64,000 nt of DNA from Serinus canaria (lineage: Eukaryota > Chordata > Aves > Passeriformes > Fringillidae). How positions within the stretch are numbered: the first letter of the stretch is position 1; the number at the start of each line of letters is the position of its first letter. Under the pieces are notes generated by a model, which saw only the letters and a program-made list of their open reading frames with translations, searched no databases and had not been told where the DNA came from. The DNA is taken from the NCBI RefSeq assembly GCF_022539315.1, contig NC_066326.1, forward strand, positions 11,300,601 through 11,364,600, given 5' to 3'. Shown piece by piece: positions 37,376-48,894 of the stretch. The position numbers and the translations under genes were made by a program.

Positions 37376-37485
37376 AATGGAGAGGTGATGTTCTGGGTCA
37401 TACCTCCCAATGGCTTGTACCATCACTCCTGGAATGCAATAGGGCTGCCAATCACATCTCTTTTGTGACTCACTATACTGTTAAA

Positions 37486-37491
37486 AATAAA
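37486..37491 (+). terminator. Polyadenylation signal AATAAA
   Basis: A canonical AATAAA is placed 110 bases after the predicted stop codon. It is followed 25-70 bases later by GTTGAGGGTCTGTC and TCTTTGTCTTCTGGTTTTGTG, a typical GU/U-rich downstream element. Such hexamers are frequent in AT-rich DNA; the position is what makes this one notable. Confidence 0.4.
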
Positions 37492-37663
37492 TATATGGCA
37501 TATTCTGCATGCAGTAATGTTGAGGGTCTGTCAAAGGTCTTTGTCTTCTGGTTTTGTGAAAGGCAGCATCTGCATCTATTCCTCAAAGATGAGGGAGAAC
37601 AAAATGTGCTGTTCATAACAGAAAACATACTACAGGCATGAAATTACATAAAAAAGAAATACT

Positions 37664-37760
37664 TTCATAGAATCTTAGAATATCCTGAGTTGCAAGTGAC
37701 CCACTAAGATCATCAAAGTCACCTCCTGGCCCTGCACAGGACACCCCCAAGGCTTAAATT
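37664..37760 (-). mobile_element. CR1 LINE 3' end fragment, antisense
   Basis: TCATAGAATCTTAGAATATC, CTGAGTTGCAAGTGACCCAC, AAGATCATCAAAGTCACCTC and CTGGCCCTGCACAGGACACC give the reverse complement of the CR1 subfamily with the GGCCCTGCACAGGACACCCC block. The terminal ATAGAAT repeat marks the 3' end at about 37664. It sits just beyond the predicted gene's polyadenylation region. Confidence 0.92.
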
Positions 37761-40700
37761 TACATTAAATATGCAGTCAAGTTTTCATGTCAGTAGGATG
37801 AGAGATGGTCCATGGGAGCACTGCTAATGTGAAATAGTTTCAAATCCTAACAGAGCAGGTGCATTTACCAGTCAATCCACACTGCTCCAACTCTCTCCAG
37901 CTCTCAAGTGGGTTTCTTGCCTAGATGGGAATAGTAGGTATGTTCTTTTTTCTTTTTGCTTTCCCCCCAAATTATATTTATTCATATGAAGCATGGAATG
38001 GGAAAGGTGTGTCCATCCAGATTGATAATGGTGTGATGTGAGAGGAAATCCAGAAGAAATTCAAGAAAAAGGAAAAAAATAGCTGCAAAACAGTGGTGGC
38101 CAGCATGAATGACATTGCCCACATGGATCACAAAAATAGATTTCTAATTTTTGAGAAGAAAAAGCATTGTTGTAAGATTGTTTTCTCAGCCTGTGAGGTA
38201 CAGGTAAGACAGGTTGTAGTGACAGTTGGATGATGGAGCAGTCACCATAAGAGATAAATGGTGATAAAAGTGTGACAGAGTGTGGGATTAGAACAAAGCC
38301 ACTCTTGGTGGGTGTCTCACAGGTTGTCTCATGGAGGATGATCACAACTCAGAAGTGCCTGATGCATTCAGCAAATGTCCACTTCATGAATTCTCTCCAG
38401 ATACTTCATGGTTTGCTGCTCCAGGTTTGTGTGTAGCAGACTGATGGGATGGAGTCAAATCTGTACTTGGATCGAAAATTTCTGAACCAAATGCAGAAGG
38501 TGATGCAAGTGCTTGTGTGTGACTTGTGGCCGTAGCCCAGGTGGGGGAACCAGGCAGTGTCTGCAGGTACTCCAAGTAAAACAGAAAGCAGCTCCCTGAC
38601 TGCAGCTGGTCACAACTAAAGCCATATCATTTTGGAAAGAGTAAAGACTGCAGCCTGGGATTCCACCCCAAAATCCATGAGTGTATTGACAACTCCTGTG
38701 TAGTTGCAACTGGATGTGATATTCTCCTCACACCTTATTTCCAGCTTCCAGGGGAGTTTCTGTGGGAAGCATGCCATTTGTTCTGGTGCACCCCAGAAGG
38801 GGCAGCACATTAGTTCCAGCATTGTACGGAGCTGTACTCCAACAGACCCCAGGCGAGGAGGGTGGTGAGGAGGATCTGCTGCTTCCCTGTGCAAGCTTCT
38901 TGGCCACAAAGATCCATCTCCCTCTGGGGAAACGTGTCCTTGCACTGCAGCAAAGCCAAGGGGTTTCAGTGCAGGCTCGTGCCTTTGCCCCTCTGCAGCG
39001 CACCCAGTGCCTGTGCACCTCTGCTGGCTTCTCTCTCTGTGTGCAGTGACAGGCTGGGGAGGAGAGAGGAGGGGAGAACAGCAGCCTCTGATTAAAACTC
39101 AGCCCCCCTGGCCTTAGATCTGAGGAGACAGAACCCGCCCTCCCTTCCCTTACCATAATTTTATTTTATTACAAAAAGAGCCCGTATTAAAAAAGCTCAT
39201 GATTATGTTTTCTGTTCACCAAGACTTTTCCTGTATCCGACCTTTGGATAACCTCCAAGGCTTGCAAACATTTGAAAGGAGTAAAGGAGCTCGTTTTATT
39301 GCAGGGCCTCAGCATACATTCTTTCCAGCCTATCTTTAACATCAGTTGACAAGAATTATATAATTGCAGTCTGTGATCCCTTTAAGGCTAAAATGTATTC
39401 ATTTTCCCTCAAAGAACACTTCAGGTTTCAGAGTTAAAAGTATACTTCCCCCCCCCCAATCTGGGTTATTCTGTAGAAAGCAGTTTTCTCTTAAACTGGC
39501 AAGTCTCATTCTACCCAGTTGCACAGATTTATTTTTTACTGTGGTTTTAAGCTCATATGTTAACAAGTAGAAGAACTAGCCTCCAAATCCCAACCTGTGT
39601 TTCCCATTCCATTGGAAAATTAGTGGGTTACAGAGAACACGCAAGGGGAATTACACTCCTTAGGTGGAATCAAATAAAATTTCAACATACCAATTTAATC
39701 AAATTAGTGTCTAATGCTAATTGATAGGCACTCTGGAGATGGACAGGTAGCTGGATTGGATTTGATCTTGCATTTCAGAGGCATGATGTAATCTGCTGGA
39801 TCAGGAAGGAATTTCTGGTTTCCTATCAGAATGGCATCTGCCACCATGTTTTAGGAAGCTGTGGACATTGGATACTTGGATAGGAACTGGGGAAGGATGC
39901 CAAAAAAGAAGTCTGAAGATAATACCTGGAATTTTAAAAATGAATTAGCTGTTGCCACAATGAAGTTCTGTTTGCATATGTTCCTTGCCATTCAGGTTTT
40001 CATGAGTGTTTGCGCTCCTGCAGAGTAAAACAAAAGCATAAGCATGTGAGTACTCCTGGAAGCTTTTCATGCCAGTTGTGTTTGTGTGTCAGAGCAGTGA
40101 TGGTTGGATCCCCTTCCTGAAGAGAACAAAAGTGATGCCACCACAGCGCTCAGAGCATATTCACAGTGCTTCTTGAGAATGGAGTGAGATGTTCAAAGAA
40201 GCTGCAAGAAACCTCACCACTCTAAGTATCTCTGGACAATGAAAAATAGAGGGTGTAAGTAGCCTAGTCATGGGCATATGCATGCAGGAGGGGAAATTTA
40301 ATTTGTCTCAAGAATTGGCTGCTAGGAATGATCTGGCTGGCTGGCGGTGGAGAAGAGACTAGGCTCAGCGGGCCAATTGTCCACTTTGGTGCTGCAAAGG
40401 GGCCTGGGGAGTTTTGAGGGGTTCTTCTCAATTTTGCTATGAGCTTGCCACAGATCTCAGCTTTCTTACATGATAAAAAAGGACAATGGCAGCCAATGTG
40501 CATGCCTTCGTGCCCTTTTATCCAAGCACTTGAGGAACTACAAACTTTTTATTCCAAATAATGTTTGCCAGTAAAAGTGGATATCTTCTTCAAATATTTA
40601 GTAACTCTAATGCTGATTGCCCCCATTTCCTAAGGGGAGTAGGGTGCAGGGGCAGCATTCCTGGTTTTATAGAGGCGCAGGCTTGAGAGGGCTTTAACTG

Positions 40701-40900
40701 CAAGTCACGGGGCTTGGATGCAATAACTGAAGAGAGGGGAGCCAGTAATAGAATCCTTTTAATAAACTACAAGCCCACAGTTTATAAACTTGGACACAGA
40801 TTATGCTCCTGCCTAGTGCATAAAAATAACCGCATTTCGATATCTTTGTGGCCAAAGGATCTTGTAACCTGTTAAGTTTTTGCTGCCTGTATTTCTAATG
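37761..40900. other. Unique sequence without a supported gene
   Basis: Overlapping frames near 38.4-39.2 kb on both strands lack periodicity. A C9 run lies at about 39450-39458. No recognised repeat or RNA gene was found. Confidence 0.35.
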
Positions 40901-41214
40901 TAGGCAGGACCAGTGTAATACCCAGCACTGCACTGAAAGGGAAAATCTCTGGTCTGTTAAGCTGTTCCCTGTCTTTGGTAGCCTCTCTGTATCAGGATTC
41001 ACATTCTTGTTTCCGTTTCAAACAGGAGACTAGTTTACAAGGCAAGTTACTCCTTGGAGATCACAAGAGGCTTTCTTTCCCCTTTCTTTTTCTGAGAGGA
41101 AGGATTAGGTCACGGTATTCTGTTTGCCTTTTTTTTTTCCCTCCTTTGGCTAATCTGCTCTCCAAGATGTCCGTGTCACAAGAGAAATAAAAGGCTTTAA
41201 GTGAGCCCGGGATT

Positions 41215-41740
41215 TTTTTTTTCCCCTCACCTCAGCACTCCAGCCGATAAGGGCGATTTATAGAAATCGCCACATGGAAAAGCCTTAAAACAGAATTTCA
41301 GATGCTTATAAGACAAAGCAGAAAGATAGCAGAGCAGCAGGTGCCTTCTCCTTACCTCACCAGGTCGTGTTCTGCCTGCTCTTAAGGAGTTTGGTGGATG
41401 GTGATTACAAATACGGCTGCACCGTATCCGGGTGTACTGTACATGCAGTTACAAGGAGCTTATGTAGTCCTTCACCTGCAATCAGGAGGTTTATCACAAT
41501 TCAAAGACCTTTGTTTTCTATTATCTTTGTGCATTTTGTGTGCTGGAAGCATTAATGGCACCACAGTTTAAGATGTGTTCTTTGAGGCTGGCACCTTTCC
41601 TGGTGCCAGCGAGTGATGTGCTGCGCATTGCCTGGCTCCGTTCGAGGGGAGGACACACACTGGTGCCGATCCTTCTGTGCGGAAAGTTTCGGGACTCTCT
41701 AAACAAAATGACTTTGTTCAGAGCATACTGAACACAAAGA
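41215..41740. promoter_or_regulatory. Candidate conserved element with two perfect hairpins
   Basis: The block carries GGCGATTT-ATAG-AAATCGCC (41252-41271, 8-bp stem, 4-base loop) and GCTGGCACC-TTTCCT-GGTGCCAGC (41587-41610, 9-bp GC-rich stem, 6-base loop). It is unusually CpG-containing for its AT-rich surroundings (CCGATAAGGGCG, CACCGTATCCGGG, GCCGATCC) but has no coding frame of note. Two compact hairpins in 360 bases suggest constraint. Regulatory function is inference. Confidence 0.3.
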
Positions 41741-42089
41741 TTATTGCTTTAATGAATGCTGAATTATTCTTGTTCAAATACCAAGTACTGCTACTAGTTT
41801 GTGGTAAGACATAAAGACTTTTGCAGCAATACATGTGAATCTGGTGTTTGGTAGTTTGTACCTAGCACAGGTACAGCTTGTTCACACTGGTCATGTCACA
41901 TCCAGCAAACTATGTTTCAAGAGCCAGGTCTGCCTTGTTTGAAGTCAGCACAGCTCGGCTGAACTTCGTGCCAGTCTCTGACAACTAAAGTTATGCTTCT
42001 CAAATGTTTTCAGCTATTTTTTTTCAGTCCTTTCTTTCCAAAGAGTTTTAGAAATGCAATTAAATGGACAGTAATACTCAGCAGTTATA

Positions 42090-42300
42090 CATAAAAAGCT
42101 GTTTATCTAAGGGTATCAAAGTGCTTGACAAAGGTGGGTAATTCTCACAAGTGCCCTTTTTTTGCTGGGTGAGATGCTGGCATGCAGAGACAGCGAGCAG
42201 TTTATCTGAGTAACAGAGTCAGTAGCAGAGGTAGTAATTAAAACTTTGGTCTCATGACACCCAACTCTGTACTGTAACCACTAGACAAACTGCCTCCCGG
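42090..42300 (-). mobile_element. MIR-like SINE relic, antisense
   Basis: The plus strand begins GGTATCAAAGTGCTTGACAAA (the LINE-derived tail seen in reverse). It then runs through a degraded core (GAGACAGCGAGCAGTTTATC, AGTCAGTAGCAGAGGTAGTA) and finishes ACACCCAACTCTGTACTGTA-ACCACTAGACAAACTGCCTC, the usual reverse complement of the tRNA-end of amniote MIRs. Order and spacing are complete over about 210 bases. Confidence 0.75.
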
Positions 42301-42304
42301 AACC

Positions 42305-44460
42305 GTATCTCATCTCTATCTCCCTACATATGCACAATAAAGCCTTTGTAGTATTTGCTGTACACTTGCTATTGATAGTTGTATCAGCTGAAAGATAATG
42401 CTCGCTCTTCTAGCTGGCTGCAAGTGTGCTCCACACAGCCTCAATTATCTGAACATAATGGTGGAGAAGGGCAGAATTTTGGATAACTGAGGGCTTCAAA
42501 TAACTGAAGGAGTTTCCAGTGCAATTAATAAAATGGTAGGAACACAGAAGATTTTGGAGAGCAGATTCAGGTACCTGGTGTCACGCTGTGCCGTCAGTCA
42601 ATAACAAGCATACTGCTCTTTCTGGGTTTTTCTCTCTTTCTGAATATAGTTGTGGCTTTTCCTTGCTTTTTCTCAGACAAAAAAAAAAGACTAATGTATT
42701 TTGGATGTGTTGGTATCCCTTTAAGTTTGATGAAGACTAACAGCCATCATTTTGGTCAATGGAAAGCTGCTTATGGACATGGGTAGTTTAAAAACACTGA
42801 CTGATCGGTGTTTGGCAGCTGGGCTGGCAGTGGGATGTGGGCTATGTGGGTGGCTCTAAATGTCTGCAGAGAAGCAGGACCAGAGACCATATGAAAAATA
42901 ATTTCCCCTGTACATGCCATAAACTCTGGGATTTCAAGTATGACCCAGCTGTAATGAGCCCCATACAAGCAAACAAATGTTTGGTTACTGTAGAGACACG
43001 CTCGTCTGGGAAGATAAAAACATGACCCGCAGAACACGCTCACAGAGCGTCTGTGCACTGCACACTGACCCCCGTGTGACGGAAACCTTCACTTGTGCCA
43101 CTTGCTAATAAATTTCCCCATGCCACCTAGGCCAGCTGCACATCACTGTCTGCTTTCTCTGCAAGGTAATTTATTTCTAATTGCAATAGAATAAAAGATG
43201 GGATAGAATTTGCGGAGTGTATCACAAAGTGTTACCGGCCCTGTTCAGTTTTCATCGCACTGTGTACTCTCACACTGACTTGCTTTTCAAAACCAGCTCT
43301 GTCCTCTGCCTCACACCAGATGCAGGAATTAAGAGCAGCCTTTATCCATGCAGCGGTTATGAACTAACAGACTGGTGCAGGTAAGGCTGAAAGACCATGA
43401 GGAAGGGAATAAATTTGGGCTGGTTTTTATCAAATACAGTGTTGGGTAGAGGATGGGTGTTCAGCTCTGACTGGCCTCACAGTTCATCCTGAACTGCCTC
43501 TGTTCTGGGACTGAGGCAGTTATGTGCCCCCATCAGAGAAGCACCCAAACACACTCAGATTAGTACAAACCCCACAGTCTGACTTATTTTTCTCAGCTAT
43601 TACATGAGAGATGAGATATGTTGACATCTGGGGCCTGTTGTCTGACTTATTTTTTGAAAAGATTGATCTAATCTTAGTTGCTTTAAATTATGATCCTAAA
43701 TTTTTCTCTGTAAGTTTTCATTGTCTGTTCTCACTAGCTACTTCAAGAGCCTGAAAAAAAAAATGTATTTTCTTGTATGCTTCAGTGTTTACCCCAACAT
43801 GCATTTTGGTCAGAAAGAACATGCATATTTATTATTTTTAATACAGTCTGGATATACACATACATGATTCTCTTCCTATTAGACATCATATTATACACAA
43901 TTTGTACATGCGTATTTATAAGGGCTTAAATGGAAACAGGACTGACACCAACATTTTATGCATTATTAGGAGGAGCAAGTTCATCCTTTAAAATGACTAT
44001 ATTTGGAAATCTGATTCTAAACTCTTGCTGGTTTAACTTAACTTTGTGGCTTTTCTCCAGATTTTCAAAACCAGTGGAAGTGAGGACAGGATTGAGAGGA
44101 ACACTTGTGCTCCTAGAAGGTGAGCGTTCATGTGGACACGCTTGTGTAAGAGATTGGGTAAGGGCACTGCTTCAGCCCATCTGAGAAATGACTGCACCAA
44201 AGTGTGGGGCTTCACAGGTCAATATATGCACATTGCTATGCTCTTTCCCCACCACCACCAACACTTTGCTTCTCAAAAGTCCCATCCCCTCCCTTTTTGG
44301 TTTTTATCATTTTAATTTTTTTTTTAATACCTAGTCAGCTGCTCTAGCGGGAATCTTGTGCTCCCTCTTCTTTTCCTGCATTGTGTCGATCCCTTTTTGA
44401 AACCATAAAGCAGTGAGCTAAAGCACAAAGAGCCCGCGATAGAGCCAGGGGTTTTCTTTA
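42305..44460. other. Unique sequence without a supported gene
   Basis: AT-rich, with a short direct duplication GTCTGACTTATTTTT (about 43578 and 43640). No coding bias and no recognised element. Confidence 0.35.
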
Positions 44461-44610
44461 ACAGTTCCGATAGTGAAAGTTGGCAGGAGCGGCGCTGGGA
44501 AAGCGATGCCTGAGCAGAGCTGCTCTTGCCAGCCTGGCTTTGTCCGGCCTGGCGGGCCCAAGAGCGGGCATTGGGCGATGGCTCGGCGGCCTCTCCGGGC
44601 GGTGGGTGCG

Positions 44611-44640
44611 CGCTGAGCCGCGCTGAGCCGCGCTGAGCCG
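44611..44640 (+). repeat. Three tandem copies of a 10-bp unit
   Basis: CGCTGAGCCG occurs three times without change, with a partial fourth unit (AGCGGG) after it. The repeat lies inside the CpG island. Confidence 0.95.
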
Positions 44641-44687
44641 AGCGGGCCGGCTCCGCGCACCGCGCCGCCCGGGGCACTGCGCGCCGC

Positions 44688-44706
44688 GGCCCATAGGGGG
44701 CAGCAG
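44688..44706 (+). promoter_or_regulatory. CTCF-like binding site
   Basis: GGCCCATAGGGGGCAGCAG closely follows the CTCF core (CCASYAGGGGGCRSY), with the invariant AGGGGGC intact. It sits in the CpG island. Occupancy cannot be judged from sequence. Confidence 0.4.
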
Positions 44707-44839
44707 CCGCCTGCGCTCGGGCCGCCTCCGCCCGTGCCGCGCAAAGCCCGCACCGAGCCCGCTCCAACCGCGCAAACCGCCCCGCACAGCCACCCCCAGC
44801 CCCGCGCACCCCTGCTCTTCACGGCAACAGCCCCCTGCA

Positions 44840-47800
44840 GGAACCGTGTGTTTTTGGTTTTGCGGTTTTTTGCTTTTTCGCTGTTTGCCTGTGCATAATT
44901 GCAGTGCGGAGTGAGGAGGCTCTGACGTGCTGTCCTAGGTAACTTTCCCCATAATGGAAAAATACCAAAAGACCTATTAAAAAGAAAACAAAAACCACAA
45001 CCACTTAAATACCTAGAAATAATATTGTGTTGTTTGTGCAAAAATACACCCCGAAGAACATCTTAGTAAATTCGTGTATAGAATATGTAAGTTGCTGTAA
45101 AAGCAGCTTTTTGTTTGCGTGCGGGTCTGTATGAAACCCAAGATGATATATAATGTTATGCTCTGATCGTTGTTTCAGGATACAGCTATGGGTAGATTTC
45201 ACGATGGAACATCTTTTACCTCTTATTTAATCACTTTTAACTTTGCTGTTTTCAGAGCATGCACACCCAGTATTAAAATCCCATGATTATTACTTTTTCT
45301 AACTCTCTCTTTGCCTGTTAACAAGATCTTTTAAAAACCAAACTTAATCAAAATCCTTTTCGATCCCATGTGGACTTCTTGGTAGCATCAGTGGCCAGTT
45401 CTGAACTTTCCTGGCAAGTACAAGGGCGAGCTGCTTGCCCGTGTGAGTTTGCAGCCAGACCCGCTGCAGCTGCCGCAGCACCGACCGAGGCGCAGGAAGG
45501 ACTGAGCAAATGGTTACAAACGAGCACTGCTCCTCGGCTCCACATTTTTCTCTTCGCCTTAAATGCACTTTATTGCACCTTTCCCGCAGTTTGTTCTGAA
45601 GACAGCCACACTGATAATCCTTATCCAGCGCAGAGGAATTCCCCTCCTGGCTCTCAGATTGAAGCTGTGGCTGGCATTCTGCTACTCTGATATGTTGACT
45701 TGGATATTTTTTAATTATTCTTCCACATTATCTCTTGCTAGTGTTGCTGGTGCAGTTTACCTTCAACCACAATCTGAGTCTGGCTAACAGTTGCTATAAC
45801 ATAGCTTCAGCATTTCCCATCCCTAGATTTTTAGGGCTGTGATTTCAGCAGAATATATGGTTTGTCCTTTCAGTGGGGGCTTTCAAACTGCGTGGAAGCC
45901 GTGAAAATGAAGAATCCATGACAGAAGCTGTGTGTATGTGGTGCTGGGGATGAAGGATATGGGCAGAGTCTTTAATACACTGAGAATATTATTTTTGATT
46001 TTTGGTTCTCTGGAAGATTTTTGTTTTGTTTTTTGATGATGGCTTGAACTATTCCCCAAACTGAAAGTAGTTGCTTTTCCTATATTTTGACAGCAACCTC
46101 TAATAAATGGAAGTCCTTCCTAGTCTTTAGAAAATCAGTGTATTGAGTATGTGATGAATAGCAAGAACAAATTATTTTTGAAGTTGCTCTGCATTGTGGA
46201 ATATCAGTGTTTTATATGTTCAAACCAGTGTGTGCAATTCCTCATGTTCACTCTAAACAATGAGGTCTTTGCTCAGGAATAGTCCTGGATTTGTTAGGGA
46301 ATCAGTGCAATGCTGGCCCTAATCAATAAATGAAGTTTGCTTGTGGCAGAACTAATGCAGCCATTATATAAGAGGGAAATCCATTTAAGTATTTGATTAT
46401 TTTCCTAAGGGTTTCATTTGCTGGTTTTCAGGCAGGATAGTGTCACTTAGAGCAAGTATTTAATCTTTTTTTCTCTAAAAAAATCAAACTCCAAATGACA
46501 CTGAAAACTTAGCACTGAACCTTGGTCTTACAGGATTAGTTCCCATCAACTTCACTGACTTCATTCACAGGAATAAAGGCCACAGGAGAAATCCCACACA
46601 GGAAAACATATTCTTTGCCCTGGAAACCTTGTTATCTTATATGTTCCAGGTATGAACTGTTGGTTCATTCCTGATGCATGAAGAGTGAATTCCTGCCTTT
46701 CTTACTCTGACAGGGTTTTTCCAGGGCAAATTTACTCCTGGCTTACACCATCTGTAACCTCAGTGGGAGCAAAATTCAGCCCTTTAGCTCTAATGGGAGC
46801 CTGTTTGATCTCGTCCTTTATTGCCGAGTGGTATCAGGAAGGGAGCTGAGCACAGAAACGTGACTACCACCGAGCTGCTATTTGTTGCACTGCATTATCT
46901 GTAGTATCCTTGTTATTCTAGAAACCTTTTTTTTTTCCCTGCCTGGAACATTTTGCTGCAGCAAATGAAGAAGGGGGAAAAAATTGAAGAGACCTTCATT
47001 TGGTGGCATAGAAAATTTGCATAAAATATCGCTCTAAGCATTGAAGGATCTTATTACATAGGGTTTTGATGATAATCTTTGTTGAAATAATATTTAACAC
47101 ATGCTGCACTTTTAATTAAGTATCTGAATAATCTCAAATTAATACCAGAGGTTTAAAAATAAGTTTTCATTTTAGTGAACTGTAACATAATAGCAAGCTG
47201 CATGGCAACCCCTTCCTTTACCCTTTGATTTAATTAAATGCCCTTCTGTGTGCTTCTTCTCACTTCAGAAATGCACATAAAGAAATCAGACCCAGACGTT
47301 TTATTTAGGATTTTGCCACTTTTCCTTTTCCTTACGTCTTTGCTTATTAATTTGCCCTGCTTCCTCTTCAGCTTTGATTAAGGTGTTTCTTTGAGGATCA
47401 GCTCGTCTGGGGCTTTGTAAACTGGCCTGCATGTTTGAAAGGGGCAGTTGCAGCGTGTCACGCTGGTGTTGGGGTTTTGGCGATGGTGACACGCAGGTCC
47501 CTGTCTGGAAGCAGCCAGCTGTGGCAGGGAAGTGCTGGGTCCTGTACTGCACGCATCTGTGTGTGCCATGGGGGATGATGCAGCTGGGTAAATCCTGGGG
47601 CAGCTCACACAGCACAGTGACAGGCTCCAGGAGGGTGTTATGCTCCTGGAGTTTGATTATAAGGTGAAAAGGAGCTCAACAGTAAAATGGCTTCAGACAG
47701 CAATCAAACCATTGCAAATAAATTCAGGTTTATTCTATTTATTTTTTCGGATTAAAAAGGCCTGATCCAGCCAATCTGTTTGCCTTCCAGTAAGGTGTGT

Positions 47801-48600
47801 TTGACAATCACTGCTTCATTATTCCTTCTTAAGAAATTCCACTAACCAAAGGAGGGGAAAACGGCCCTCGCAATTGTTTTGCTGGAGCCACTTTGCTGGG
47901 CGAGCATGGGTGTGGGCTGTGGGGAGGCTGGTTACTGCTTTTATGGAAACATGCTCCAGTTTGGGAGAGCGAGGATGTGAAGCAGGCTGGCTTTGAAGGC
48001 TTTCTGTTAGATTTCTCCCTTTATCCCTTTCCATCTATCATTGTAAAGGAGACATATATAACCACCGCACTTTGTATATTAAGGGGGACTGCCTGCTTTT
48101 TCCCTTTGCTGAGATAATGACGCTGAGGGTTGTTGACTGCTGTTATCTCTGATGACAGCCTTATCTGCATGGCTCTGATTCCTGCTCCCGGAGTCAGAGA
48201 TATCCAGTCCTTCGGGAACTGACCACTGCTCCCACTGTGGCCACGCAGGCTGGAAAGCAAATACTTAGGGGTGACAGAGTTCTTGATCAGACGTGCTGTT
48301 TACTGTGTTCACCTCTCCCAAAATACTGAAGGGAATATTGAAAGGAAATACTTGGGATGAGAAGAAATGAGAGGCTCAAAATCAGGTCAGATGAAAACTA
48401 AATGCCTCCAGCTCTCCCCAGACAGCCTCTGGTGGGGACAGTTTTTGTCCATGACCAATTGTTGAATGGTGTTGGTGTGAGGCTCAGCTTTTCTGTACCA
48501 CAGAGACTCTGCACTAATGGACCTGGGGATGATATTGACACAGCAGAGGGACTGTTGCACCCTCCTGGCTGTACCAAGTCAGAATCCAGGGGTTTATCTT
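44840..48600. other. AT-rich sequence without a supported gene
   Basis: Several long AT-rich blocks (for example 47040-47260, with ATTTTTAATTAAG-type motifs) look like conserved non-coding DNA. At 46720-46790 the string CTCCTGGCTTACACCATCTG-TAACCTCAGTGGGAGC resembles an old amniote interspersed repeat, but too weakly to call. No coding bias was seen. Confidence 0.3.
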
Positions 48601-48739
48601 AATTCCTCTAAATATAATAATCTGCAGTTAATTGGCTAACATTCACCATGCCTCCAACATGCACAGTACTGCTGTTGTTTGGCACACCACAGTCCTGTCC
48701 CTCAGAGATCTCAAGCCACATTTCAAATATTTGTGAATT

Positions 48740-48890
48740 TAGCCTCCTAATGGTCTTGAGAAATGCTCTAGTTTTACTGCTGCAGAAAGTGAGATACAGA
48801 GATAGTGTGTGCACTTGACTGGGTTCCCCCAGCTGCACACGCAGTCGGCCACGAAATCCAGGTCTCCAAACACCTCCCTGGCACCTTGCT
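48740..48890 (-). mobile_element. MIR-like SINE relic, antisense
   Basis: CTGCTGCAGAAAGTGAGATA, CAGAGATAGTGTGTGCACTT, GCTGCACACGCAGTCGGCCA and CGAAATCCAGGTCTCCAAAC follow the reverse-complement MIR order (...gaggcacagagag...acttgcccagggtcacacagc...agtggccaagccaggaatc...aggtctcc). It is diverged but collinear for about 130 bases. Confidence 0.6.
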
Positions 48891-48894
48891 CATC

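Larger units (their letters stand above)
44470..44830. promoter_or_regulatory. Strong CpG island, candidate promoter
   Basis: This is the densest CpG stretch in the window (GCGCGCTGAGCCG, CGCGCCGCCCGGGG, GCGCCGCGGC and more), set abruptly in AT-rich DNA. It contains a threefold 10-bp repeat, a CTCF-like site and CCGCC/CCGCCC boxes. Open frames across it (up to about 200 codons on the minus strand) are Arg/Ala-rich shadows of GC content and lack an ATG in place. A possible plus-strand donor, CCTAG|GTAACT, follows at about 44938. A distal promoter or a promoter of a non-coding RNA is plausible; no coding exon can be attached. Confidence 0.55.

Noticed and set aside
44324..45041. Long Arg/Ala/Pro-rich frames on the minus strand over the CpG island
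   Set aside because: High GC content removes stop codons in all frames. The product is low-complexity and the apparent starts are not ATG.
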